64,000 bases of DNA, from assembly GCF_019739195.1 (NCBI RefSeq), contig NZ_JAHHDS010000003.1, positions 620,001 through 684,000 of the forward strand, given 5' to 3'. The DNA comes from Microcella sp. GTDB taxonomy: Bacteria; Actinomycetota; Actinomycetes; Actinomycetales; Microbacteriaceae. The stretch's first letter is position 1, and every line of letters starts with the position of its first letter. Position numbers and translations under genes: made by a program. Shown piece by piece: positions 1-8,324 of this stretch. The notes beneath the pieces were generated by a model. It had not been told where the DNA came from and did no database searches. It saw nothing but the letters and a program-made list of their open reading frames with translations.

Positions 1-1
1 C

Positions 2-967
2 GACATCGCGCCGTGGGTTGCGCGTCTCGCCGTGGCGGGGGTGCCGGCCGTCGGCTTCGGCACCGAGGTGATCCGAGACGGCACACCGGATGCTCTCGCC
101 GAGGCTTGCGCCGCGCACGGCATCGCCCTGCTCGAAGTGCCTTACCGCACGCCGTTCATCGCCGTGGCCCGCGCGGTCGCAGACCTCGACGCCGAAGAAC
201 GGTATGCCCGCGTGCGCTGGACGCTCGAGACGCAGCGCGCCATCGCCGTCGCCGCGCTCAAGCCCGGGGGCCTCGGCGCAGTCGTCGCGGAACTCGGGCG
301 GCGCATCGGCGCTGCCGCGGGCATCGTGCGGTCTGAGGTGGGCAGTGGCGGGCCGACCAGCGTGCTGGGTGACGAGCCGCCCGCCGCCGTGCTTGATGAG
401 GCCTACGGCATGTTGCGGGCAGGCCGCCGCGCCGCGCGCACCGTCGACGGCTGGAGCCTGCAGACCGTCGGCGCCGCGACCGCCCTCACGGGCGTGCTCG
501 CAGTCGGGCCGGGGTCCGTGCACGACGATGCCGAGCGCGCCGTCATCACGAGCGTCGTCGCGCTCGCCGGTCTCGCGGGCATCGCCGATCGGGATGCCCA
601 CGCAGCGTCAGCCGCCGACACCGCCGCGCGCCTCGCGGCCCTGCAGTCAGCCGTGCGCGAGGCACTCGTCGCGAGCGAGCCATCCCCCTTACTGGTCGCC
701 GAGCAGCCCGACCCCAGCGACCCGGCCGCGCTCGTGCAGCCGCTGCTCGAGCACGACGCCGCGACCGGCGACGAGCTCGTCGAGACGCTCGGCACGTGGC
801 TGCGGTGCGATGCGGTTGCTGAGGCAGCAGCTCTGCGGTTGGGCATCCACCGTCATACGGTTCGCGCGCGCCTACGGCGCGCCGCCGAGCTGCTCGACCG
901 CGACCTCGACGCGTTCCCCGCACGCGCCGAGGTGTGGGCCGCGTTGCAGGCCGTCGGGCGACTGTAG
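2..967 (+). CDS. PucR-family transcriptional regulator, 3' part
   Basis: The frame is open from the first bases of the window, so the gene begins upstream and the ATG at 32 is internal. About 321 residues are visible. The C-terminal ~50 residues carry a helix-turn-helix of the PucR type (LGIHRHTVRARLRRAAELL), the usual DNA-binding end of regulators named after purine catabolism in Bacillus. The preceding part is Ala-rich and fits the variable sensor and linker regions. It ends 27 bp before the tRNA-Leu gene. What it controls cannot be told, because its upstream neighbours are outside the window. Confidence 0.7.
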   Translation, partial: DIAPWVARLAVAGVPAVGFGTEVIRDGTPDALAEACAAHGIALLEVPYRTPFIAVARAVADLDAEERYARVRWTLETQRAIAVAALKPGGLGAVVAELGRRIGAAAGIVRSEVGSGGPTSVLGDEPPAAVLDEAYGMLRAGRRAARTVDGWSLQTVGAATALTGVLAVGPGSVHDDAERAVITSVVALAGLAGIADRDAHAASAADTAARLAALQSAVREALVASEPSPLLVAEQPDPSDPAALVQPLLEHDAATGDELVETLGTWLRCDAVAEAAALRLGIHRHTVRARLRRAAELLDRDLDAFPARAEVWAALQAVGRL

Positions 968-994
968 CGGTGCGGTTCTAGACTGGCGACACCA

Positions 995-1076
995 GCGGGA
1001 GTGGTGAAATTGGCAGACACGCAGGATTTAGGTTCCTGTGCCTTCGGGCGTGAGGGTTCAAGTCCCTCCTTCCGCA
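995..1076 (+). tRNA. tRNA-Leu (UAG anticodon)
   Basis: A seven-pair acceptor stem (GCGGGAG with CTTCCGC, one G-U pair) closes the gene. The anticodon stem CAGGA/TCCTG (1022-1026 and 1034-1038) presents TAG at 1029-1031. A long variable arm around TGCCTTCGGGCG marks a class II tRNA, and the T loop GGTTCAAGTCC follows. CCA is not encoded. The 3' end is repeated imperfectly at 5401-5425, which suggests the gene served as an integration site. Confidence 0.95.
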
Positions 1077-1080
1077 CTGG
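1056..1080 (+). repeat. attL-like direct repeat at tRNA-Leu 3' end
   Basis: These 25 bases cover the T-arm and 3' acceptor of tRNA-Leu. They match 5401-5425 at 22 of 25 positions in the same orientation, including an unbroken 13-base stretch over CCCTCCTTCCGC. A tRNA 3' end duplicated on the far side of AT-richer DNA is the classic footprint of site-specific integration. Confidence 0.7.
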
Positions 1081-1489
1081 TTACTTTGGGGAGTGGCCTC
1101 GATGATGGGAAGTAGGTGGTCTCGTCGCGGGCCCTGTAGGGGTTCGGCCGCTGGTTCTTTCACTTCAATCATTACGAGGCAGTCGCCACTCCCCGAGTGA
1201 AGCTGCCATCGGTGATCCTCGGCGGCCGATCAGTCAACGACCCTCTAGTCGCTTCGTCCGCATGACAGCCCTAAAGCCGCGCTCGCCGCCGACTTCGAAG
1301 GCATGCAACGTGTCTTGCGCTACCTACTTGGATTGCCAATCATCCACTCGTCGAGCGCGCACTACTCTGCGCCCAAGTCGGTTGCCGCTACTTCCAAGAC
1401 GTTCCTCAACAGGGATTAGAAGCCAACGGCCGGGACTTCAATCACGTTCGTTCGTGTTGCACCGTTTACTTGGCAATACAGTTGTGAGC
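1077..1489. other. Gene-poor stretch with long inverted repeat
   Basis: No convincing gene lies between the tRNA and the HEPN-like gene. The stretch contains an imperfect inverted repeat: GGGGAGTGGCCTCG at 1088-1101 against CGAGG at 1075-type spacing on the far arm (1175-1179) followed by GCCACTCCCC at 1185-1194. The loop is about 75 nt, so it could fold as a structured RNA or be an island-end feature. From about 1262 the reading frame of the next gene is open, but codon use is poor until 1490. Confidence 0.5.
1477..1482 (+). promoter_or_regulatory. Leaderless -10 box of HEPN-like gene
   Basis: TACAGT lies 7 nt before the ATG at 1490. This spacing recurs before many genes in the window and places the transcription start on or next to the start codon. 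Confidence 0.45.
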
Positions 1490-2863
1490 ATGGCCCATGA
1501 TTCGGCACAAAGTGAAGACCCCACGTCGGCCGAGCAGACATCCGAACCTGACCTCTCGCCCGCCGACCTCTTCTACCTTCGAGTCCAAGGGCTACTCAAC
1601 ACTTTCTCGCTCCGCCAAGCGGAAATACTTCGCCTTGCGACCTACATCGATGAACGAACGGCTGAGGTAGACAGCGCCGCTGCGCGTGCTCGAGACCGCA
1701 TCCGCCAGAAGATTGGTTCCGCGCCGGCTGGATCTCTTGATCACGATTCAGTAATTCATCAATTGCTTGAGGTATTCAAGTCCGAGCCTTTCGAAGACGA
1801 TGAGGACGAAGAGCTCAGCGAAGATGAGCGCTTCGACGCGTTCACATCAGCATTGACTGAAGTTGGGGACTCCCTGCCTGAAGGTTTGCTCTCTACGTAC
1901 ATCGAAGCAGTGATCGAGGCGCTGGAAACTCCGCCCGGAAGTCGGTTCCTCCACCCTCCGCTCCTTGTGACATTGGTGGGCGAGTTGGAGATGGTCGTCA
2001 AGTCGCTCGCGAGAGCCAGCTTCGAGCGGCAACCGGCCGCATTGAATGACGAGGGAAAGACGTTCTCGTGGGCGGAACTGATCGAGCACGAGTCACTCGA
2101 TGATGTCCGCGATTCGCTCGTGGATCGAGTTATCGATGACGTGCTGCGTGGTTCCCTCACTGACTGGTGCGACTACTTCGTGAAGCGGTTCAAGATCGCC
2201 AAGATCGCCTCTGTCGACACCCTTGAAGCACAAGAGCCGGTTCAGCGGAGACACTGCATTGTCCACAACGCAGGCATGGCGTCGCAGCCGTACATCGAGC
2301 GCCTTCAGGCATACGGACATAGCGCGGAGCTCGGATCAAGCCTCGACGTCGACGCTCAGTACCTTCGACGTGCTGCAGATGCGCTCTACCTCGTGGCCTA
2401 CTCCTTGTGTTGGGCCGTCGCTTTCAAGCTTGCACAAACGGACGAGGAGAGGAACAACTTCGGCTCGTTGCTTGCCAACCGCATCTACTTCTTGCTCCAG
2501 CAAGGGCGCCATCAACTTGTTATTGACATCGTGTCTAGCGCCCCCTTGGAACGACTCAATGAGATGACTGCCTTTGTTGTCAAGGTCAACTACTGGATCG
2601 CGATGAAGAGAATTGGGAGATTCTCTGAGGTCCGTCCCGAGATCGAGTCACTGGATACGAGGGCTCGAAGCCGTGAGTTCAGGTTGGCAAAGCTTGCCCT
2701 GCTTGACCGAGTTGAGGAAGCTCATGAGCTGACCGAGCAAATGATTCGAGACAGCGAGCTACGGCCCGAGTTCCTCTTCACCTGGCCTCTACTCACAGGA
2801 GTGCGCGATTTCGCCGCAAGCAGAACGGAACCTGACACTATTGCCCCTACTGAGCAAGACTAA
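1490..2863 (+). CDS. HEPN-like hypothetical protein (island cargo)
   Basis: The protein has 457 residues from the ATG at 1490. That start is preferred over the open frame from 1262 because the acidic, protein-like sequence begins there and a TACAGT -10 box sits 7 nt upstream. A GTG at 1484 is also possible. Residues ~254-259 read RHCIVH, followed by NAGMASQPYI. This matches the R-x4-H signature of HEPN domains, which are often ribonucleases or nucleotide-binding modules in defence and toxin systems. The region around residues 90-125 is strongly acidic. The gene is first in the AT-richer block behind tRNA-Leu and is followed by a strong terminator. Molecular function is inferred only from the motif; overall family not recognised. 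Confidence 0.6.
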   Translation: MAHDSAQSEDPTSAEQTSEPDLSPADLFYLRVQGLLNTFSLRQAEILRLATYIDERTAEVDSAAARARDRIRQKIGSAPAGSLDHDSVIHQLLEVFKSEPFEDDEDEELSEDERFDAFTSALTEVGDSLPEGLLSTYIEAVIEALETPPGSRFLHPPLLVTLVGELEMVVKSLARASFERQPAALNDEGKTFSWAELIEHESLDDVRDSLVDRVIDDVLRGSLTDWCDYFVKRFKIAKIASVDTLEAQEPVQRRHCIVHNAGMASQPYIERLQAYGHSAELGSSLDVDAQYLRRAADALYLVAYSLCWAVAFKLAQTDEERNNFGSLLANRIYFLLQQGRHQLVIDIVSSAPLERLNEMTAFVVKVNYWIAMKRIGRFSEVRPEIESLDTRARSREFRLAKLALLDRVEEAHELTEQMIRDSELRPEFLFTWPLLTGVRDFAASRTEPDTIAPTEQD

Positions 2864-2929
2864 CTATGCTGTTGTTGTCCGAACGGGAAAGGACCGCTCA
2901 TGAGCACCCCCGACCTTTAGTTCTTGATT

Positions 2930-2957
2930 GCCCCCGGCTGTTGGCCGGGGGCTTTTT
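2930..2957 (+). terminator. Rho-independent terminator
   Basis: A perfect 9-bp stem (GCCCCCGGC with GCCGGGGGC) encloses the 5-nt loop TGTTG and is followed at once by five T residues. It ends transcription of the HEPN-like gene, about 65 bp after its stop codon. It lacks a T run on the opposite strand, so it is one-directional. Confidence 0.9.
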
Positions 2958-3091
2958 CCTTGCCAAGGACTTGTCGAGTTGGCATTCTGCATCGCTCGCA
3001 CGGGCTGGCGCCGATGGCGAATTCCATCGACGGCCGCCATTTGCAACGTGGATTCGGCGTGAAGTCGAGGACCAACTATCGCCGATCGAGG

Positions 3092-4264
3092 CTAGGTCGA
3101 CAAAGTGACGCCTCTCTTCGCCTTCGGGGAGGGCTTCCGCCTCCAGGCGATATGCCACCAAACGCCAGCACCTACCGCGAGGAAAAGCAGGACCGGACCG
3201 ACGGCGGGGATCTGCGCGAGAAGGAGTGCGCCAACGATCACAAGCGTCCATCCCCACCACGGGAGCCCCATTCCCGCGGGAGGCTCGGGCAGCGGTGCCT
3301 CGTCTCGCCACGCGGCCGGCGGCCGGTAGAACTGACCAACCTTCGGCAGCACGTCGGACGGGGATGGCCAGCTGCTCGGGATGTCCTCTGGCTTCTGCAG
3401 GAAAACAGAGACCTCGGCAGCGAACCGTGAGCCCTTCACGCGCGCCCAGGCAACAGTCACCAGGCCTTCGCGCTCTACTTCCTCGATGAGCTTGAGGATC
3501 GGCACCGACGTCGCCGGCGTCAGCTGGCCGATCCGCTCGCCGTCTAAATGGACCTCAACGACTTTGACCTCAGACTTCGCTTTCGCGACTGTCAGCGGGT
3601 GAAGGGTCACGACGACCTGCGAGGCTTCGCCATCGCGGCAGTACGGCGTGATCCGCTCGAGGTGCTGCTCTTCGCCTGTGACCTGCACGGCGCGACCGAT
3701 CGGAAGCACGCGATGTGGTGCGGAGGGGATCTCGTTCTCAGGCAAGATCTGGTCCGGCGCGGGCAGCGCTAGCCGGATGGATGCCTTCAGCTCGTCGCGC
3801 GAGCGAGACGCCACCCACCGGGCGACGGCCCACACGTCGGCGCGAACCGTTGGCACCTGCCACGACCCGATGAAGCGGCAGATTACGTCCCAGTAGTCTG
3901 CAGCCGACTCATCAGGCAGGTAGCCGACGACGTCGCCGTTGATGCGCACCGAGATTGCCTTGCCGTTTCGCGAGTGGGGGTTGTCAGGTTCGGGCACGAG
4001 CTCGGCCGTGACGTTGCGTGTAACTTCGACGTCGCGCGGAGGTTGGCCACCGATCGCACGCGCAATCGCAGCCTCTCGATAGTTCTCGCCCACAATGTCG
4101 ACGCTCGCCCAGGCAGAGGAGATGTCGACGCGCTCAGCAGTTGGCAGGTAGTCGTCTTTGGCCGGCCTGGTCGGCCAGTAGGCATCGCTCCACGCCTTGC
4201 CGTCCCACCATCTAAGCCACTTCGGGTCCGTGGTCGAGTACCAGCCTTTGGCGGCAGAAGCCAT
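3092..4264 (-). CDS. DUF2510-HIRAN membrane-anchored protein
   Basis: The protein has 390 residues. The N-terminus (GWYSTTDPKWLRWWDGKAWS) fits DUF2510, a short actinobacterial motif common in membrane proteins. Residues ~60-125 resemble a HIRAN domain (ELVPEPDNPHSRNGKAISV, then VVGYLPDE), a module seen fused to DNA-repair helicases and nucleases that binds DNA ends. A second, weaker HIRAN-like stretch (VEVHLDGERIGQLTP) follows near residue 240. The C-terminal ~80 residues hold two hydrophobic segments and a basic tail, so the HIRAN part would be cytoplasmic and tethered to the membrane. The ATG has a GGGAG ribosome site 11 nt upstream. It faces the HEPN-like gene convergently inside the same island. 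Role unknown. Confidence 0.7.
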   Translation of the reverse strand: MASAAKGWYSTTDPKWLRWWDGKAWSDAYWPTRPAKDDYLPTAERVDISSAWASVDIVGENYREAAIARAIGGQPPRDVEVTRNVTAELVPEPDNPHSRNGKAISVRINGDVVGYLPDESAADYWDVICRFIGSWQVPTVRADVWAVARWVASRSRDELKASIRLALPAPDQILPENEIPSAPHRVLPIGRAVQVTGEEQHLERITPYCRDGEASQVVVTLHPLTVAKAKSEVKVVEVHLDGERIGQLTPATSVPILKLIEEVEREGLVTVAWARVKGSRFAAEVSVFLQKPEDIPSSWPSPSDVLPKVGQFYRPPAAWRDEAPLPEPPAGMGLPWWGWTLVIVGALLLAQIPAVGPVLLFLAVGAGVWWHIAWRRKPSPKAKRGVTLST

Positions 4265-4478
4265 GGGGTCGATCTCCCTTATTGTGCGTGACAGACCCTC
4301 AGTATCACGGAGGCTCTAGTTCATCGCAATCGGCGCTCCTAAAGGCGCGGCGACAGCCATCCCGATTGAGGCTAGGTCCACGGTTGCGAGCATGCGACGG
4401 ATCGCGCTTCACGCATCGACGGCCATCGATGCCGGCTGCACTCGCCAACGTTGGCCAACTCGCGGTTCGCGGGATGGC

Positions 4479-5336
4479 CTAGTCCACGTCTGTGCGTCGA
4501 TCTTCTTCTGCAATCCGCTCCGCAAGACTCCAGGGCAGCTTCAGTTCAGCGCCATTCTCGCGTAGGCGCTGCATCAGGCGAGAGTCAACGTGACAGACGG
4601 CCTCGAGCCACCAGGAGAGCAGGCAGCTCGCCGCCAACACGTAGAGCACTTGGTGTCGCAGCTTGTCCTCTGGCCAGTCACGCAGAAATAGGCGCCCATC
4701 GTCGTTGAGCTCAACGACGTCCGAAATCGCGCCGTGGGTCACATGAACGCTCTGAGAGAGCATGCGGTACGCGTGACCGAGGAAGTCGTCGTTCCGGTCG
4801 AGCGCCTGCCGGATCTGCGTCCACTTCTGGAGGCCCTTCCCCTCGGGCACCTCGGCGATGAGCCTGAGCATCAGTTCGTCGTCCTCGGAGAGTCCGGCCA
4901 CCTCTCGAGCGAGCGCGACTCGGTCGCGGCCGACTTCGACCATGTACCTATTCAGCCCACCGGTCGTGTAGAACACCCACTGCGCCGTCACGGCATGCTC
5001 GAGGGCCGCGCGAACCATCGGGTGCCCAGCTGTGGCCATGTCGTGGTGCCCCAGACGCACATAGGCCTTCGCATACCGGCGCACTCGCTGTGTCATGGAG
5101 TAGACGACCACGAAGTCTTGATGAAGGCGCTCTGGCACAGTGAAGGAGTCGCGCTTCCCGTGCTGCACATAGCGCACAACGAAACCGAGCAATAGCTTTG
5201 CCGGCGGCAGATCCTCTTTCGGCACACCCTCAGGATGCACGAAGTAGGCGAGACAGAGCACGAGGTTGCGAGCGCTCTCACAAAAACACCACAACGCACC
5301 CACAACTCTGTGCGTTCCCGCACGATCATCTGCCAT
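4479..5336 (-). CDS. Hypothetical protein, DUF5677-like
   Basis: The protein has 285 residues from the ATG at 5336. A GTG at 5351, five codons further up, is an alternative start. The sequence is mostly helical, with a central stretch (GHPMVRAALEHAVTAQWVFY) like that in the DUF5677 group of uncharacterised proteins, and a C-terminal hydrophobic segment (YVLAASCLLSWWLEAVC). No catalytic motif is evident. Codon use is less GC-rich than in the flanking housekeeping genes. It lies last inside the tRNA-Leu island, 65 bp from the second copy of the tRNA 3' end. The family assignment is tentative. Confidence 0.5.
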   Translation of the reverse strand: MADDRAGTHRVVGALWCFCESARNLVLCLAYFVHPEGVPKEDLPPAKLLLGFVVRYVQHGKRDSFTVPERLHQDFVVVYSMTQRVRRYAKAYVRLGHHDMATAGHPMVRAALEHAVTAQWVFYTTGGLNRYMVEVGRDRVALAREVAGLSEDDELMLRLIAEVPEGKGLQKWTQIRQALDRNDDFLGHAYRMLSQSVHVTHGAISDVVELNDDGRLFLRDWPEDKLRHQVLYVLAASCLLSWWLEAVCHVDSRLMQRLRENGAELKLPWSLAERIAEEDRRTDVD

Positions 5337-5679
5337 CGACAACCTGCACAAATGCAGGGTTCTAAGCCTTTTCCGCCACTGCTGAGCGGCGCTGGGGAGA
5401 GTTCAGATCCCTCCTTCCGCTCTGGAGCCCTCCTCGAGGTTCCTCATGATGAGCCCAGACAAGGTCCGTATCAGACTTCGCGTACTCGCGACAACGTCGA
5501 CCGAAGTGGCCAGATAGCATGCGCAGACGTCGAAGGGTCCCGGGCTCGAAGTCCTCGGCTCGCGTCGGCCTGAAATCTCCTGATGCCCCTGATGCCCGTT
5601 TCCACGCTCGAGTTCATGTTGCGAGAGAAGTCTTGTGTGCCGCGACTCGAGGCTGAATCAGGTCTGGGATGATTCGTCA
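5337..5679. other. Intergenic stretch containing the distal att-like repeat
   Basis: No gene is recognised here. It holds a small palindrome CTGCA-CAAA-TGCAG at 5344-5357 just upstream of the minus-strand gene, and the imperfect copy of the tRNA-Leu 3' end at 5401-5425. A short ORF from 5447 (MMSPDKVRIRLRV...) ends after about two dozen codons and matches nothing I know. Confidence 0.5.
5401..5425 (+). repeat. attR-like copy of tRNA-Leu 3' end
   Basis: This copy agrees with 1056-1080 at 22 of 25 positions, in the same orientation. It cannot be a tRNA, as no acceptor, D or anticodon arms precede it. It marks the probable distal end of an island of about 4.35 kb. Confidence 0.65.
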
Positions 5680-6609
5680 ATGAGTGCAACCATCACGCCT
5701 GTTGTGTCTCCCGCGGGCATCGCGGCCATGAAGCAACTCGACAGAACTGATCCGGTTCCATCCCTCAAACGAGCGGCGATTCTCGGCGAGAGGATCTTCC
5801 TACATACGGTTGGTCTTGGCCCCCCGAACGGTGACTGGTACCGGTTCTTCGTTCAGAGTGCGTTCGGCGGGGACAAGGAGAGCCACGATCTCATGGACGA
5901 CCCCGACTTCAGAAGTCTGCTCCTCCTGCCGGAGGATTATGGATCGAACACCGAGAAGGAAATGTTCGAGGCTCCGTTGGGGGGATTTGGCGACATCGCC
6001 TTCGACGAGATTCGAAAGCGGGCGGAGTCGGACCCTCAGTTCAGCACTGGCCTTGGACCGGCTGGCCGAGGCACCACTGCGAAGGACTGGATGAAACTCG
6101 CAGTCGAGATCTCCGCGACGCTGCAGATGCCCGCCCACCTCGATCGCTGGTTGACGAATCCGGTGGGGCTAATAGGCCCTACGCACGTGGAAGTGTTGCA
6201 ACGCGCTGAGGTTGAACAGCGAAGCCCGTTTGGGCCGAGCGAAGTACTCGGATCGATGGGAATGGTTGACTTTGGTTCATTTAGTTGGAGAGAAATCCTT
6301 CAGCTACGAAAGAGCCAAGGAATCTACGAGTTTCGGCTCTTCATCGAGGGCCTGCCGCGAGATGAGCGCTCCCACGTTCAAGACCACCTGTGGGACGCAG
6401 TTGCTGACTTCGTTTCCACCCATAAGCCGAGACCCGTTAGGAGTTTCCTGAAGGGCATAGTCGCCTCCCTGCCGATACCGGGCCTTGAGTTGATCGGCAC
6501 TGCTCAGACCTTCTCCGATTACTTCCGACAAGATGAGGATCTGAGGAAGTCCCGGTGGCTCCACTTTCTCGCTGACGCCAGACGTCTGCAAAGCACTCGA
6601 ATCGATTGA
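5680..6609 (+). CDS. Hypothetical protein
   Basis: The protein has 309 residues from the ATG at 5680, which is preceded by GATGAT six nt upstream, the leaderless pattern. It is soluble-looking, with no signal peptide. A short Gly/Pro-containing hydrophobic stretch (FLKGIVASLPIPGLELIGT) near residue 270 precedes a charged tail. I do not recognise a family. It lies just outside the second tRNA-like repeat but shares the lower GC and accessory look of the island, so it may belong to an older or larger insertion. It converges on the lactate permease gene. Confidence 0.6.
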   Translation: MSATITPVVSPAGIAAMKQLDRTDPVPSLKRAAILGERIFLHTVGLGPPNGDWYRFFVQSAFGGDKESHDLMDDPDFRSLLLLPEDYGSNTEKEMFEAPLGGFGDIAFDEIRKRAESDPQFSTGLGPAGRGTTAKDWMKLAVEISATLQMPAHLDRWLTNPVGLIGPTHVEVLQRAEVEQRSPFGPSEVLGSMGMVDFGSFSWREILQLRKSQGIYEFRLFIEGLPRDERSHVQDHLWDAVADFVSTHKPRPVRSFLKGIVASLPIPGLELIGTAQTFSDYFRQDEDLRKSRWLHFLADARRLQSTRID

Positions 6610-6680
6610 GGAACGCTCGCGACTTGGGCGAGGAAGCGCTCCCGTTCTATCTGGCGCTCGGACCAAAGATTCGTCGTCAG

Positions 6681-8237
6681 CTAGAGCACAAGCAGCAGCG
6701 CGAGCACGCCGCCGAGCACGATGACGACGAGTGCCGTGGGCACGGTGCTGCGCAGCACACGCCCCTCTTGACCCGTGAGGCTCACGGTCGCGACCGCGGC
6801 GACGATGTTGTGCGGGGCGATGATGTTGCCGACCGCAGCGCCGAAGGTCTGTGCGCCGAGAAGCGGTAGTTCGGGCAGCGCCAGAGCACGCGCCGTTGAG
6901 GCCTGCAGGTCGGTGAACAGCAGGTTCGAGGCTGTGGCCGACCCGGTGATGAACGTGCCGAAGGCTCCGACGAGCACCGTGAGCAGGGGCCACGCGAGCC
7001 CGATCGAGGCGGCGGAGAGCGCGAGCTCGGCGGTCATTCCCGACGACGACATCGTGCGGGCGATCGTGATCATCGCGATGAGCGCGACGATGACGGGCCC
7101 GAGCTGCAGCGTCGCCGTGACGAAGGCTACGCGCACTCGCCGCCATGACGCGCGCTGGATGATCGCGCCCACGACGAACGCCACCGTGAGCAGCATCGTC
7201 GGGTGGTAGAAGGGCTGCACTGAGCCCGAGAAGCCCGCGGGCAGTTCCCACGCCAGCACGATGCCCTGCAGCAGTTCCCTCAGCGGTGGGATGAGCCGCG
7301 TGAGCAGCACGACGAGCACGAGCACGAGGTACGGGGCCGCGGCACGCAGAACTGAGAGGTCGGCGGCGACCACGTCGCGAGCATCCGGGTGCGGATGGGT
7401 GACCGTGATCTCGTCGGGCACGGCGCGAAGCCCGCGCGAGTGCACGTGCCGACGGTGCCGCACGAGCACGAACGAGAACAGCAGCACTCCGACGAGGGCT
7501 CCGCCAAGAGTCGGCAGCTCGGGCCCGATCAACCACGCGATGAGACCGAACGGCACGAAGAAGCAGACCGCCGCGAGCAGCCCCCAGCGCCACAGCCCGC
7601 GGAAGTGGCCGTAGGCCTTGCCGATGATGACGATCATGACGGCGGTGAGCACGATGCCGAGCGCCAAGGGGAAGACAACAGTCGCCTGCGCGAGCTCAGC
7701 CGGCGTGAAGTCGACCAGGGTGCTCTGCGCGAGCACGGGCGTGCCGATCGCGCCGAATGAGACGCCGGCCGCGTGCCCGATGAGCGCGGCCGACACCGCG
7801 GCGAGCGCCGGCATGCCCGCAGCGACCAGGAAGGGCGCAGCGAGCGCCACGGGCGTGCCGAAGCCGGCCGCCCCCTCGAGGAAGAGGGCGAAGAACCACG
7901 CGACCAGAATGGCGCCCAGCCGCGGGTCGGGGTGCAGCAGGGCGAGTGCCTGACGCAGGCGAGCTGCGGCACCGGTGCTGCGCTGTAGATAGTGGATGCC
8001 CAGAGCCGGGCCGATGATGCCCACGACCGTGAGCGCGATGAAGCCAGCTTCGGCGAGCACGCCGGCGATGCCCTCGACGACCCCGAACTCTTCGCCCCCG
8101 CCGAAGCCGAAAGCGACGATCGCCAGCGCGATCGTGAACACCGCCGTCACGAGCCCCGCACGCGCGGCCGACCAGCCCGCGACCGTCATGAGCACAAGCA
8201 CGAGAATCACGGGGGTGAGAGCGAGCAGGCTGAGCAT
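6681..8237 (-). CDS. lctP: L-lactate permease
   Basis: The 518-residue protein is a polytopic inner-membrane carrier of the LctP family, which takes up L-lactate (and glycolate) with protons. Diagnostic stretches are FLEGAAGFGTPVALAAPF in the first half and GSATASNLLFTDLQ with FGAAVGNIIAPHNIVAA in the second. About a dozen hydrophobic segments fill the chain, and the length is normal for the family. The ATG at 8237 is chosen because hydrophobic family-like sequence starts there and a TACGCT -10 box lies 7 nt upstream. No lactate dehydrogenase gene is adjacent. Confidence 0.9.
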   Translation of the reverse strand: MLSLLALTPVILVLVLMTVAGWSAARAGLVTAVFTIALAIVAFGFGGGEEFGVVEGIAGVLAEAGFIALTVVGIIGPALGIHYLQRSTGAAARLRQALALLHPDPRLGAILVAWFFALFLEGAAGFGTPVALAAPFLVAAGMPALAAVSAALIGHAAGVSFGAIGTPVLAQSTLVDFTPAELAQATVVFPLALGIVLTAVMIVIIGKAYGHFRGLWRWGLLAAVCFFVPFGLIAWLIGPELPTLGGALVGVLLFSFVLVRHRRHVHSRGLRAVPDEITVTHPHPDARDVVAADLSVLRAAAPYLVLVLVVLLTRLIPPLRELLQGIVLAWELPAGFSGSVQPFYHPTMLLTVAFVVGAIIQRASWRRVRVAFVTATLQLGPVIVALIAMITIARTMSSSGMTAELALSAASIGLAWPLLTVLVGAFGTFITGSATASNLLFTDLQASTARALALPELPLLGAQTFGAAVGNIIAPHNIVAAVATVSLTGQEGRVLRSTVPTALVVIVLGGVLALLLVL

Positions 8238-8244
8238 CGCTCTC

Positions 8245-8250
8245 AGCGTA
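8245..8250 (-). promoter_or_regulatory. Leaderless -10 box of lctP
   Basis: On the minus strand TACGCT sits 7 nt before the lctP ATG, so the mRNA probably begins at the start codon. Confidence 0.45.
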
Positions 8251-8324
8251 GGCGAGGCCCACACATGGCTTCTGCCCGGTAGCCTGAGACACCGATTGTT
8301 CACCACTCAGCTCTGGAGCCGCGC

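Noticed and set aside
1262-1489. Upstream extension of the HEPN-like protein
   Set aside because: Ser/Arg-rich, unlike the acidic protein that follows, and a promoter box sits just before the ATG at 1490.
5447-5520. Short frame MMSPDKVRIRLRV near the distal tRNA-like repeat, tested as an integrase remnant
   Set aside because: Too short, and it lacks the R-H-R-Y pattern or other tyrosine-recombinase features.
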